Of a stretch of 64,000 bases of DNA, positions 1-12,358 are shown piece by piece. The stretch covers positions 6,273,305 to 6,337,304 of the forward strand of contig CM073331.1 of assembly GCA_037043015.1 (NCBI GenBank), given 5' to 3'. Origin of the DNA: Bryum argenteum (taxonomy: Eukaryota; Streptophyta; Bryopsida; Bryales; Bryaceae). Position 1 is the first letter of the stretch, and every line of letters starts with the position of its first letter. The notes under the pieces were generated by a model. It saw nothing but the letters and a program-made list of their open reading frames with translations, was not told the origin of the DNA and searched no databases. Position numbers and translations under genes: made by a program.

Positions 1-971
1 TGATTCCTCTATGATGAGAATTTCTGATAGGGATGATGCCATTGTAGCTTTTTCGTAACAAGTGATATCTTGATCGAGCTCCATCATAAGATCGCTGTGC
101 AGATGTATGAGAGTGGGTCCCTTTACAGGATCAATGACGGCAGAACCTCTAAGCCGATGAGCTCAGGAAAAGTGCTAGTAGCGATCGTTGTTATACAATG
201 AAGAAGGGAGAACAGTTTGCATGCAGGTGTCACTGTTGCAAATAAGAATGATTGTTCTGTATCTGCAGATATGTAAGTTACACCTAATGATAAGACAGTG
301 TCGTCTGTTGCGGCGGCCAGCAGCCTCAACAGCAGCAGCAAGCCCTTTGCCTCGTCTTCGTCTTCGTCGTCAAGTGGAGGAGGAGGAGGGGAAGTGGTAC
401 GGGTTGGCGTGTCTCGCAATTCGCAGCAGAGCCGATTGCCCTAAACACAACAATTTCTCATTAACACGAGCTCGCAATGCAACACATTTCATTACCTACT
501 ACGTCAAAAGTCTCCCCACGGTAAATGGTTCGAGGTAGAATGATATCATCACCTCTGTCAAGAACCAGCCTTGATATTAAGCTACACACAATTGAGCACT
601 CAGGCTGCATGAAGTATAGCTGAGCACACAATAACAGGCTCCTCTAACAAATAGCAATCAACTATGAGCGATGAAGTCTCAAAATCGCATAGAACAAATA
701 TAGATGACGATGATGGAGTATACCCTGGCGTGGTAATCTGGTCGGCGACCAGTTTATTAGTAAAAAATAATGTGTTGTGTTGAGAAATCTCCCGTTTCAG
801 TTGGAGATCGATTTCTAAATGAACAATCCAAACCAAAGCATGGCATGATTTTCGCTTGAGCTGATAACATGATTCTAATTCCTAATCCCTCCCTCCCTGA
901 CTGGTAAAAGTGTTGATTATGATCAAGTGTGGGCAGCCACCCAGCAAGAACTGGACGCAAGTGTAATTCTT
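1..971. other. Left-edge stretch without a recognised gene
   Basis: No family is recognisable here. On the minus strand a short frame at about 1-91 stays open to the left edge and follows an acceptor-like CTGCACAG, so it could be an exon of a gene lying to the left. A second minus frame (about 262-419) encodes a proline run and an acidic DEDEDE run, but it has no ATG and looks like low-complexity sequence. Neither is strong enough to call a gene. Confidence 0.2.
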
Positions 972-2051
972 CTAACCTGAGCCAGTGACTCTGGAGAAGA
1001 AGCTACCGATGCCGGACTTCCCGCCACTAACAACCACCAATCTGATAATGGAGTCTACCTCGATGTTATAATCAAACAGCGTCTTGTCGTCCTCGAGCTC
1101 GACGTCCCCGAGAAACAACTTCTGCTTGTGAATGGGAATGCCTTCCTTGTCATACACCTTCTTCTTGATGTGTTCCACTGTGTGGAAGCTCTTGAGATCA
1201 ATCACGATGGTTTTCCCCGCCAGCGTCTTGACGAAGAAATGAAACGACGAGCCGCAGCACTCAAAGCAGGGACATTCCGAGAGGTGCTTCGTGCGTCGCA
1301 GGAGAAAGAACGAGTCCCCCCGATTCACATTCAGCTCGCCTAGGGTCACATTGTCCGCTAAGTCTGCGTTGTTCGAGTCCCGGTTGAAGAAGCCATATCC
1401 GTAGCGGAGCTTGAGTCGTTGATGGTAAGGTGGGATCCCCTCCACCTGCTGCAGCATCGCCTTCACATCACGGATGGTGTCCGATTTCCGAACCTCCAGC
1501 GTTATGGTGCGGTCCAAGATGGCGATGCACACCGCCACGGGCATGAGCCCCACAGGCTCCATGGGCACCAGCCGTATCAAGCTGTCCTTGGCGATGTTGT
1601 ACCCCGTGAGCGTTCGCCCGTTCTGAAGCTCCTCGTCGTTGAAAATCAACCGCTGCCGTCCCGCAGGAGAGCCTTCTTCATCACGTAGCTTGCTTTTCAC
1701 GCTGTACACAGTGCTGTTGCGGCTCACGGTGAGCGCGATGGTCCTGTCGCCCTTCGGCGTGTTCACGTAGATGCGCATGAGGTTTAGGGTTTGATCGCTG
1801 GACAAGGCGCGACACGCCATGCACTTGCACCACCACATTTGAAGCGTGGAGGTGTTGTCAATCTGGTAATCCTCCAGCGCACGCTCATCGCGGAGGAGGC
1901 GGCTGCCATAAGAGAGGCGTTGCAGGTTGGCGCCGATCACCTCACTGCCCTCGATGGCCTTCTTCACGGCATATACGGTGTTCTTGGGGCTGGCGTCGAT
2001 GTGGATGGACCGGACAGCATCGCTTTGCCAATCCCGCGCCTCGATCAACAT
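972..2051 (-). CDS. Four-domain ubiquitin-like polyprotein (divergent, intronless)
   Basis: The protein has about 359 residues in one uninterrupted frame. The first in-frame ATG (2049-2051) falls exactly where residue 1 of ubiquitin would be in the first domain, so I start there; the frame is open a little further upstream but only with a GTG. Four ubiquitin-like folds follow in order at about residues 1-75, 91-163, 172-252 and 270-344. The last is closest to ubiquitin: it keeps FVKTLAGKT, DKEGIP and YNIE and ends in a GG. The positions equivalent to K48 and K63 are both V, and the hydrophobic I44 is F. The first three domains have lost a processable GG, and a 15-residue tail (KSGIGSFF...) follows the last GG. 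Plants carry several such tandem ubiquitin-like genes. A role as a non-cleaved scaffold or an unusual modifier is inference. It is not a standard polyubiquitin, because the repeats are far too divergent. Confidence 0.8.
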   Translation of the reverse strand: MLIEARDWQSDAVRSIHIDASPKNTVYAVKKAIEGSEVIGANLQRLSYGSRLLRDERALEDYQIDNTSTLQMWWCKCMACRALSSDQTLNLMRIYVNTPKGDRTIALTVSRNSTVYSVKSKLRDEEGSPAGRQRLIFNDEELQNGRTLTGYNIAKDSLIRLVPMEPVGLMPVAVCIAILDRTITLEVRKSDTIRDVKAMLQQVEGIPPYHQRLKLRYGYGFFNRDSNNADLADNVTLGELNVNRGDSFFLLRRTKHLSECPCFECCGSSFHFFVKTLAGKTIVIDLKSFHTVEHIKKKVYDKEGIPIHKQKLFLGDVELEDDKTLFDYNIEVDSIIRLVVVSGGKSGIGSFFSRVTGSG

Positions 2052-5000
2052 TCCTGCGCCCGCGAAGTACGGACCTTGCTCCGATTCCACGACTAGCGCC
2101 TGCTCTAAAGTCCAGAAAACATGAGAATATTATTTTAATCCAATCCGAAAGCTCGCGGGTACATGAACAATTCGTCCCAAACTCTACATTGATCACTACA
2201 CTGCTACCAGAGGACTACACGAGAGTGCACCAATCATCATTCTTCCGTCAATCAAGTCCACGTCCCACTGCAAGGAGTGTGGATCTCACGACCTCTGTAA
2301 ATCCTCACAAGAAGTCGAAAAGAAGTCGAAAAGAACGTGAACAGCCAGTCCAAATTGTCTACAAGAAGCAACGTTCTACTCGAGCCTCTACACAATAAGT
2401 ATGTTGAAAATGCCACACACCTGCGATCCACGACGACGTCTTCCTCCTCGTTCTGGAGATCAATAGACGTTCCTCTGATCGTCAGGCACCCACATCTTTC
2501 CGCTCAAAGAACGAATGACCACCTCAACTGCCTACGATCGCCGGCTCGACGTCCAAAGTCAAGGAAGCCACGTGACGAATGCTCCAGCTTCTTCTGAGGA
2601 CTGAAGGATTTAGCAGGTATGGGTACTCCTGTACAATGCAAGCCCCAAACCGCAGTAAACAGAGCTTGTTCGATGAGAATAAACCTTGTAGTCTTGCAGG
2701 GACCGGGTGCCTCGAATTAAAGTCAGCAGGAAACGATATTAATGCAGACAATGGCACTGTATCACTAGATAAACCTCACATGTTCAATGCTAGTTGTGAA
2801 GCAAAGGGTTTGATGCAAGGATTGGGACAAATGGTTTCTAGACAGGGAGGGACGTGAGAAAGACTCAGAGAGCGAGGCAATACATGGTGCAATCTCAGGC
2901 ATTGTGGACGTGAGCTTGATTCTCAGGTTCCCAAACGAAGCGTTCTCGACACGAGAGGCGCGTTCCCCGTCAGCGTTCTGGTGGTATGGGGGGAGGTGTT
3001 CCACGTTCCGGTAACCGGGAGCCCCCCTGCCCCCGCCCCCGCCGCATGCCAACTGCCCTCTAACCGCCAAGCCTTCCTCCTAAATTTACAATATTCCCTC
3101 CAGGAGAATGCATGAGGACGTTGTTACCCACTTCCTAGTCTCCCCCTTGATTTCATTTCCCTTCAGGCGAATTTGCAATCTGTAAACGGAATCAATTATG
3201 AAGAAATACTTCTGAATTCCTGAATTTGATTCGAATAGAATTTTCATCATGCCCAGTAGAGCAGAGAGAACCATTCCTTAATATTTACGTCAAGAATTTC
3301 TGCATGCTGTCACATGGCATATATCTCTCTACATGTACTGTTACTTCTTGAACAAGGTTAATTGGTCAATCCGATGGAGATTTCCAGAGATCACAACTAC
3401 GAGGTCCTTCCTACGATATTCGATGGAGAGGCAATGCAGGTGGGTGCCAAATTACGCACTATTTGAGCTGCTTTTCACTTTACTCACTCTATTGTGAAGA
3501 TATGACCTTTAACCCGTAACGAAGAAACTCTACAGTGACCTCCATGATGGTCATATCTGAAATCCATGAACAATATCTTGATAAATTCGATTTTGGAAAA
3601 TCCAACTGTAGGGCCTTGTTTACACCTTTCTAATTAATCTACCCTCCAATTTTTATCAGATTCTGGCATACGGATTTTAGAATAGATATTTAGCCTGAGT
3701 TACAAGTCTTGCAATAACCGCATATCATTTTTGAGCAGATCTACCACAATGTGATCAATTTCCACTTCAGGGATTAGTTTGTCAACGCAACTTAAGTACT
3801 CATTGTAAATTTAACAAGTAACAGATTGAGGTTCTAAAACATTTTCTCGATTTGGATGAATTGTGAAACCCACGTTTACTTGAAAGGTGTTTCTCTGTCA
3901 TGCATACAGATGGGGCAGACCTCTGCGTATGTAAATGCTCCTCATCGTAGCACTAAACAAAACAACTGTATTTTCTGTCAATTTGTGTATACTGCACCGA
4001 ACTTTTATATTCTCCTTTTAATCAAGAATTGAAATTCCATGTCCATTCGATCAAGTCTTGGTTGAATTCAGAAATCTTTACTGCATTGCAAAGTTCTTGG
4101 TTGAATTCAGACACTCCTTACTGCATTGCAAGAACCATCATCAGTTTTTCCCGTGCACTAAAATTGGCCAAGTTGTTCCAGGACGATTCAACGTACGTAA
4201 AAGTGAAGGAGAAGCTCCACAAAAAAAGATTGCTCGAAGTGCAAGCTCTCCACCAATCATGTAATGCAACTGGAATTCATGAGGCATGGAGTTATGATCT
4301 AGAAAGTGGATCATTCCATGGGGAAGCGCAATTTCGAGACAGACAAGAAACAGAAGTCAAAAAAGATACAGTGTCGTGCAATCGGGATTGATGATGAGGA
4401 TCACTGTGGAGTGTCGAGAACGAAGGCCAGCGATGGAGACCTGTAGTCCGAAAAAGGGAGCCAAAGATTGGAGAAAATCTGCGGTGGAGCGCTATCTATA
4501 GGCGCCCGCGGAAAAGCCCGGATGGGGAAACTTCGGGGCAGGATGGGGCACTGTACCGTAGCCGGAATCCCGGAGACGAGGGGGCCAAAATTGGATGAGG
4601 ATGCCATTCTTGCAAATGAGCGGGGCCGCCCGGGCAGGGCCGGTGGTGGTTTGTAGGTTGGACCGTCACGTCCCCCGGGGGGGCCCTGGTGGTTGACTGC
4701 GCCACTGCGGCATTTCCCAACGTCCCACCGTGGGTCCCTGCGAGCACTGCGAATCTTTCATTCGATTGGCCCCCTGACTACTCTAGGAGTGTAGGTACTT
4801 TTAATGAACTGTACTGTGGTGGGTGGCTGTTCCAAGTTCCAAGTTTCTAAGCTGCCTCGTTCCTCTTCCAGGGGTCGCTCCCTCTCCCACTCTGGTGAGC
4901 TGCGTGCACTCCCCATCCTCCAGGAGTCATTGCTTCTTCGTTGCCTCACTTCTTCTTCGAATCTCTCTCATGAATACAACAAACTGATGTGCTTGCTTCC

Positions 5001-5769
5001 AGCTCTGCTCTACATCACAATGTTCTCATCTGGATTTCGTTCTTGGAGAAGCCTCATCTCATCTTCATGATTTCTTAAGCCGCTTCAACATGTATATCTT
5101 CTAGTAAGACATCCATCTCAACAAAGACATACAAAGATAAGAGAAAGAAGTTCTGAAAACAACCATCAAAAACGGTCTGAATAGTGCCAAAAGGACGCAC
5201 CTGTTTCTTATTAAATGTTGTTCATGACGTTGGAGTTTTTAGTGGTAAGTTCCCAAAATGTGCTATGTGATTAGAATCATCAAATCATTGAAGTTTTGGC
5301 ACATATTTACTTTCCATGAAGGTCCTCTTACTTTTCTACGTTGGCCATTACTATTCTTGGGAGGGAGGAAACGTTTGCAATCTTATCTTCCAACTGCACA
5401 ACTGCAAAACCTGTCAAACCCCCTATTTTATTCTATTGTATTCTATTCTGAATTAGGCTTTCTGTTCCTGGTTAATGTACTGTACACACCCACATCGTAA
5501 GCCTGGGATCCCTCCCCTCCCTCATTGATTTGATTTTCTTGCTTTTTTTATTATGTCCACCCACTGCTATTTTGTGTGCCACTCCACTCTACTGTACATC
5601 AAACGACAATGTTATTTTCCAACTCCTTTGCTCTGCAATCATTTGTTGATAAATATCATGAATTTATATTACATGTAAATGAATTACATTTTCATTTTTA
5701 TCGTACTTTACACACATATCGCTCTCTCTATTTTTCAAGCATTTCTTCGTCGATAGTATTGATTATCGG
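2052..5769. other. Intergenic stretch, no supported gene
   Basis: I see no protein family or RNA gene. 2,850-3,070 and 4,470-4,760 are locally GC-rich with short open frames on both strands, none with recognisable domains. The segment next to 2,052 should hold the promoter and 5' UTR of the ubiquitin-like gene. From 3,100 the sequence becomes AT-rich. A short near-repeat (GTTGAATTCAGA) occurs twice at 4,062-4,110. Confidence 0.4.
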
Positions 5770-6013
5770 TTTAACTCTTAAACGTCAGACCCATTCCGAG
5801 GGGTTGGGTTTTTTTTTTAGAGAATCTTGCTCATAACTTACACTCCATTATACCAATTGGAATTTTTAGAATTCCAAACTGAGCACCTTAAAGAGATCTA
5901 TACTTTCTTAGGATAGAGCTGCAACAAATTAAAAATAGAATAATGCTAAAAATGGAGTTTAAAAGAGATTTTGGGTGTCGTATCAGGAAAGCATATGACG
6001 TTTAAGGGTTAAA
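5770..6013. mobile_element. MITE with TTTAACYCTTAAACGTCA terminal inverted repeats
   Basis: The left end reads TTTAACTCTTAAACGTCA and the reverse complement of the right end reads TTTAACCCTTAAACGTCA, a 17/18 match over 244 bp. There is no coding capacity. The terminal motif is related to the TTAACCCCTAA motif of the other small elements in this window. Confidence 0.65.
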
Positions 6014-6451
6014 CATTTGAGTTAGAAAGTTTGCCCTTCCCTTCCCTTCTTCAAGGTGACCTAATATATGGTATATTATAATTTATGTACCATCCATTAG
6101 ATTAGTGTTAGGCGGAGATCAGGTTAACGGGTCACTTTTGTAAAGAACACTGTCTCTCAACTCTCTTGAGATTTGTGTTCACTTTGGGCTGTCATTGCAA
6201 TCAAATGTCTCTGCTTGTCTTTGCTTCGAGCCAGCTTACCAATTTCAATAAATTCTTCCACTTGCAGGAGAGTTTGCCTACTCTCATATTTGATGTCATG
6301 GTTTGACGGTCAGTGTTGTAACACTATGGTGACGTGTCGGTTTGCAAAATCCGTTTATAACACTAATTAACAACTCTTGTGTAGTGCATATCAATTTAGT
6401 ATTAATCACATGTGTACCCACAAATATTAGGAATGGTTAAAAGAGGCAACA

Positions 6452-7035
6452 TTAACCCCTAACCGTCCGTGTGTGTTTTTGGAGCTCAAAACCTCAAAAC
6501 TGCAATTTTGTACCTCTATGCACTCCCGGAGGTGTGAACCAATTTGTTTCCGTCTTTTAAAATTTCCAACCGTAAGATCTTGTACATAAGACTATTTTTA
6601 GTTAGTGTTCCAAAAATTGACCGTTGGATGTTTACCATTTGAGAGATCGTAACATTCAAAGTTTGTCTCCCAAGTTTTCTGGGCATTTTGAAGATTGTTT
6701 TTGGAAGTTTTGGAGGCTGCCCTTGTAAAATTGGTAAACGTTTTGACTTGTGTCACTTTGGAACTCAAGTAGTGATTTGTTTATGAACATATTTCCGAAA
6801 ATAAATTTCAAAAAAAGACTAAATTTAAGTTGCCGTTTTTGGACTTCAAACCTAAAATTTCTAGATGAAGGTTTTAAAATTGGAATTTGGCTTTGCAAAT
6901 TTTACCGCATACTTTTTGGAGTATAAGGAACACCCAATAAAAATTTAGGCAAAAAATATTACTTTTAACACCTTCATCTAGGCTGCCCGAAATTGCAAAA
7001 ACCCGTTTCAGGTTTTAAGAACGGTTAGGGGCTAA
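6452..7035. mobile_element. MITE of the TTAACCCCTAA family
   Basis: It starts TTAACCCCTAACCGT, and the reverse complement of its end is TTAGCCCCTAACCGT. The 584-bp AT-rich body carries the motifs CCGTAAGATCTTG and GAGATCGTAACATTC seen in sister copies (56.4, 59.0 and 63.5 kb). It is non-coding. The flanks allow a 3-bp TAA duplication, as in PIF/Harbinger-type elements, but this overlaps the repeat and is not decisive. Confidence 0.6.
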
Positions 7036-7259
7036 CACATTCCACAATATGGAAAAGAATTCTTCAATTTCAACACCTTGCACCAAAATAATAAACTACT
7101 ACCGGCATCAGAGCACCCTGTTTGTGCATACAAAACAGTTGCAATCAGAATAATAATGATAAGAATGTTCTATGAAACTTGAAAAGTTAAGACCTAAAAA
7201 ATGGGTCGAGCGTTGAAGTTCAATTAAATAAGTGCTTGTCCGAAGCAAATGATAGGGAA

Positions 7260-8140
7260 AAAATAAGTTAAGATTTGAATAAGTGTTTGGCAGGAAAAGT
7301 CCATTGGTCTTGGATTTCTAATTGCACACAATTGTGGAGTTGGGGGACGGAAAGAGGTCCTAAATGGTTCAATTTATGAGATGTTAATCGTGGTATTGAT
7401 CGTTGCATCACACTCTCTAACATTACTAATATGTGTCCTACTAAAAAGTGTAGAAATACTATTTGAAAGGTTTTACATGATAATGGCATTCACAGTCGAA
7501 TTGCAGTCTAAAAACCTTTTTTGACACCTCCCCACATGTCTCAACGATTGGCTTATGCTCAAAATTATTGTCGATGGAGTGCAGAAAGAGTAGGAGCAAG
7601 TTATTTGGACAGATGAGTCCACTTTGGAAAAAAACTCTAGAAAAATTCATGTTTGGAGAACTGCGTATGAGCGCTATGCATCAAGTTGTATAGCTCCAAC
7701 TTTCAAGAGTGGGAGGATTTCTTTGATGATTTGGGGTGCATTTTCTGGAGGGCAAAAGTCACAGCTTGTTTTTATGCCTAAAGATTGGCGCTTTGCAAAG
7801 GATTTTGTTGAAGTGGTTTACAATGGGGAGTTTGCTCTATTTTATGAAAAAAGTACCACAAGGATTACTCATGGAAGATGGTGTACCTGTTCATAGCAAC
7901 AAAATATGTGAAGGATGGAGGCAAGCACACCGTCTATAGAAGCTTAATAGGACCACAAACTCTCCTGATCTCAATTCAATTGAGAATCTTTGAAATATTT
8001 TGAAAGATGTAGTTCAAAAAGGTTCGGTATGCTCCAAAAATACAAGTGACTTAAGAGTAGTTATTGCAAGAGGGTGGAAGATTATTAGTGGTCAAAAGCT
8101 CCTTCTTCTATGTCATTCCATGCCTACTAGGTTATATAAG
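7260..8140 (+). pseudogene. Fossil Tc1-like (DD34E) transposase
   Basis: Decayed DDE transposase of the Tc1/mariner superfamily, which cuts and pastes DNA at TA sites. In order: KVLHDNGIHS and TPPHMSQRLAYAQNYCRW (pre-catalytic region, about 7,463-7,580), WTDEST with the first catalytic D (about 7,600-7,620), VWR...ERYASSC, TFKSGRISLMIWGAFSG (to about 7,755), MEDGVPVH with the second D (about 7,870), and SPDLNSIENL with the catalytic E (about 7,970-7,995), followed by NILKD. Exactly 34 residues separate the second D from the E in one frame, although a TAG lies between them and a TGA just after, so the signature is DD34E. Several stops and at least one frameshift (about 7,597) make it non-functional. 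Terminal repeats are not identifiable. Confidence 0.75.
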
Positions 8141-9344
8141 GGGAAATAGAGGCAAGTGGAGGACATACACGCTGGAAGATTGTGAGCTACGTTTTTTGTA
8201 TAAGCATTTTGATCTTGAATCGTGGCAGACTTGTCATTGACATGTAGCTTATCTTGTGACAAGAATTTCACATCAAATGGGTCATTTTTTAGCCATTGCA
8301 AGGGTGTCAAAGTTGATTGTGGTGAAAACTATTTTCGAATGCATACGACAAAATAACACATGTTGGTAGACTGGGAATATCTTTTTTTATACTAATCACT
8401 TTTGGGCTTGAGATTTTTACCATATATTACTAACACAAATTAGTTTTTACCAAAAAATGACAAAAGCAAGGAAAAAGAATTTCAATAATCAAGAGGCTAA
8501 CAAAGTTGGTAGGAGTGAAACTTTCTCTACAATTACCTATATTGGTAGATTTTGATTAAATTTTTTTGGTAAATTATTTGGCCTTGATGTTCATACTAAC
8601 AACTTGGTTTCAAGTTCATAATAAAAACTACAAAGTAAAATGCCAATTTTTAATCTCTCAAGAGGCTCTCAAAGTGGGCACACTTGTTTTTTTAATTCCA
8701 CAAAGTAACGCAATTTTTAATTTGGACGTCCAAAAAATGCATGGGCCTATAGGGGTTAAAGAATTAAGTGGTTTAAAGAAAAAAATAAAAATAAAACAAT
8801 GTTCTAAGTTTCGAATGCTCTCTAAGGGTAAAAGTTTAGCCAACATATTCCTAACTGATTTAGGAATATGAAATTGAAGCGCCTTAAGTCAAATTCATCT
8901 CTATGAACCAAATTTTTGAACGTTCACTACATTGGATTTCTTTTTTACAACAAGGGAAAAACCTATTTTCCAAATTTGAATATTATGAACTCACAAATCA
9001 CAAGATATTTAATTAAATTCTTATATATACATGTACAAGTGAAGTACCAATTCTTACAATTCCATACATAAGGAATACATATTGAGGTAAATAGTTATAC
9101 CTTTTTTCAAAAGAGGACACTTTTGATAGTAGAGGATCTATTTGAGGCTTCAAACATCAGGGTTCTAATGGATTTCTGAATGTAAATTTGGGCTAGGCAG
9201 ATGAAAGAGATTGAATTTCATTTAAAAGTTGGTAACTCTTGCATGATAATGGTATAATAATGGTATGATGGTAAGATCAAATATGAGGAAAATAAGAAAG
9301 TGATCACAAATGCATAATATATTATTGTTGTCTCTAACTTTTCA
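8141..9344. other. AT-rich decayed repeat sequence
   Basis: No gene. The low-complexity AT-rich sequence includes an isolated TTAGGGGTTAAAG-like motif near 8,755 that matches the end of the MITE family, so this is probably worn transposon sequence including the 3' flank of the Tc1-like fossil. Confidence 0.45.
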
Positions 9345-11600
9345 CCCTAACCCCTGAATGTCCTAGTTCAAATTAAACTAGAAAATACATTTTCAAGTAA
9401 AGTGTTGTAAATGAAAATAAAAGTAACTTATTTTAATAGATTTATTTCGATCTCAATCGTATAATCTTGTAGTAAACTTATTGTATGGAGTAGATTTTGA
9501 GTCATGAAGCCTCATAAATTGCTAACTTGTAATGTATTAGTGTTAAAAACAAACTGCAAAATTTAGTCATTTTCCCTTTCGTGTAGAAATTCTACCAGCA
9601 AACCAATTTGCAATAAAAAATCATCAATTAGAAAGATCACTTTCATTTCAAGAACATCCTTGCACAAGGAATTCATAAAAACAAATTATTGGCTTATAAA
9701 GTAGTCTTGCAGTGGTGAAAACTACCAAATAAATTCATTAACAGAAAGTTGTCCAAAACTAGACCCTTTGCACTCAAATCTTTGCCTTATCTACAAAACA
9801 TCTTCGATTTGGTCAAGATTTCTACTACTAAGAGAGGACTTTAAATGGAATCCATCCCAAACATCAGAGCTGGAATCAAAGAGTGGATGAAGGGAATATA
9901 GCTTTTTCAAAAATCATCCACTTTTTCACTTTTTTCATTGTGGAAATTTTACTGGTAATGTAGAACCAAAGTATGTGGATCAAAAGTCTCCCAACTAGTA
10001 AGTTGTTAGACATCATCTCAAGATTATCCCCTAAAGCTCCTTGAGACCCAAAATGGATTTTTTCAATTTTGGGCAACCTAGATAAAGGGATTAAATTAAT
10101 ATTTTTTCCTAAGATTTTTACTTGGTGCTCCTTATACTGCAAAGTGTAAGTTGTAGAATTTGCAATATCAAATTTCTATTTTTTTTGGGTCTTCTAGGAC
10201 AATCCTTGGGTTGCAACCTGAATTGGGGCAACCTAAAAAAGTAATTCTTTTGAACTTCTTTTTGGAAATATCTTTACCACTAATCACTTCTCAAAGTTCA
10301 AAGTGGCTCTAATCAAGAAGTTTACCAATTTTACAAGGGCAACCTCCAAAATTTCAACATCAATCTTCACAATGCCCAAAAAACCTCGTAACAAACTTTG
10401 GATGTTATGATATCTCAAATGGTAAACATCCAACCGTCAATTTTTTGAGACGAAAAGAAAAAATAGTTTTGGGTACAAGATCTTACAGGTAGAAGTTCAA
10501 AAAATGGAAAAATATTGGTATACACCTTGGGGAGTGCATATAGGTAGAGAATTGCAGTTTTGAGGTTTCAAGCTCCCAAAAAGCACAAGGAGCTCTAGGA
10601 GTTGATCATGTAAGAAAACTTCATCATAAATTATCATTGCTTTTACGTAATTGGCTTGCAATGGTAAAGCATGCATGATGTTTGAAAACCCAAAACCATA
10701 AAATGCCTTCACTAAAGTACCTGCCATTGATTCATACTTGATTGTATATGTTTGCTAATCTTATCACACAAACAAATTGTATATTGTAGTTTTTTGCAAT
10801 GTCAGATTCTAGCCTTTTGAACCCTCATCTAAATTATAAAGGCTTTAAGTCCAAAGCGGGTAGTTTAATTCAACTTTTTCATTTTCTTGTTTTTGAAAAT
10901 ATGTCTATTACCAAATCATTACTGATTTTCATGGGTGATCCAAGTCAAAACCTTTACAAGCGCACTCTACAAAATCTACAAGAGCAAGCTTCAATTTGTT
11001 TTGTAGTTTTACATTTTTTCCTTAAAAATTTGTCAAAAATTGAGTTGTTTGAACTTTAAAAAAATAATTGCCTTAACCACAAAAACTTATGGAGCTATCT
11101 ACCCTCAGTTCATACTTTCCTTGAATCAAATATCAGTACCGTGATGCACCTTCTACTAAAACATAGTTTCTATTCCTTCATTCTATAATATATGCTCAAC
11201 TTAGTTTTCTACTTATAATAATAAAAATGATAAAAATAAAGAAATATAAATATAAATATAAATATATATAATATAATATAATAAAACCAACAATAAATGT
11301 TTGGGGTAAAACCTTCAACTCTCCCTTTGCACAAAGTAGACTATGATGCCAAATATTACCCAAAAGTAGGTATGGAACGTTATGTTCTTGCTCCAGAAAG
11401 ATTTGAGATCCTATATTTGAATGTGTGAAGAAGCTGTAATTTTCTTTTGATAATTTTGGATTTGGAGGGCCAAAGATCACTTGGAATTTTTTTAGGGTAA
11501 TTGTCTTCATCCATCCTTCGATTTACTTGATCCTTCAAGAATAGGTGATTCAATATCTTCAAAGGCTCGATTTTTGCAGAAACTTAGGGGTTAAGGTAAT
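9345..11600 (-). mobile_element. Composite of decayed TTAACCCCTAA-type elements
   Basis: From 9,345 (CCTAACCCCTGAATGTCC) to about 10,000 the sequence matches the reverse complement of the 18.2-19.1 kb element over many short blocks, for example AAATACATTTTCAA and GAGTCATGAAGCCTCATA. From about 10,050 to 11,060 it resembles the 6.45-7.04 kb element (GTACAAGATCTTAC, CTCCAAAATTTC, TACAAGGGCAACC). A terminal-like CTTAGGGGTTAAG lies at about 11,583. Nothing is coding. Boundaries between the nested copies are approximate. Confidence 0.45.
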
Positions 11601-12358
11601 ATGTCTGACATTTAATTCTCAGAGAAGTGATTAATTCAGGAAGGTATAACATAATTTTTACGTTCTAATGTAAAATCCTCTTACGAGATCAGGATATACT
11701 CAAAGAGCTTTCTTTCATATCCTTGAGGTGCTTAGAAAACAATAACGCTTGGGGTGAGAGAAACGACTCTACAACCTATGCATCATCCAGAAATACGAAT
11801 GTCCAAAGGTGTAAAGGCTAGACTCCAATCGAGACATAAAATGTGTGCCCGATCAGTGGTAATTACAAAACCTCCCCTCTCCAATTTCCGTTCCAGAACT
11901 CACATCTGTTTCATCACACCGTACTAAAAACCATCCAATGAAGCAAACTTAAACGACTGGCAGCAGAGAAACGATGATTGCAGCCACAGGGGCTGAAAAA
12001 GCAATAATCACAGCGAACAACGGATGTGTTCATTGCAAGAAAGAAGGAAAAACAGTCCACTCACACGCCATGGTAAGATATAAAATCTCAGGTGGCACTG
12101 AGAGGGAGTTAAGCAGATGTATCTCAATCCCGTCCAAGCCCAGTATTCAGAAGACACATCCAAAAAAGAAGTCAAACACTAACACTAGGACGATAAAAGT
12201 GCTATAAAAACCAGTCCTCGTCAAATCTGCTCATGAACTTTTCTGTATACTTCTCACCACGCATGGCTTCCAAAGGCCTATCAGTTGCTCTCTACAATAC
12301 ATACACATCATCTTGTAGAAAAGCAAGCGCTCGCAGACTGATTGACTGACTGGCTGAC
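11601..12358. other. Intergenic and likely 3' UTR of the RS2Z gene
   Basis: No gene seen. The part next to 12,358 lies just beyond the stop codon of the minus-strand RS2Z gene and should contain its 3' UTR and poly(A) signal. A short plus-strand frame at 11,974-12,207 has no recognisable domain. Confidence 0.4.

Noticed and set aside
123..538. Left-edge protein genes on either strand (proline/acidic-rich frame and its complement)
   Set aside because: The minus frame has no ATG and is low complexity. The plus frame is its complement, with no family and no splice support.
1128..1688. Plus-strand proteins opposite the ubiquitin-like gene
   Set aside because: They are antisense shadows of a GC-biased real coding frame with four recognisable domains.
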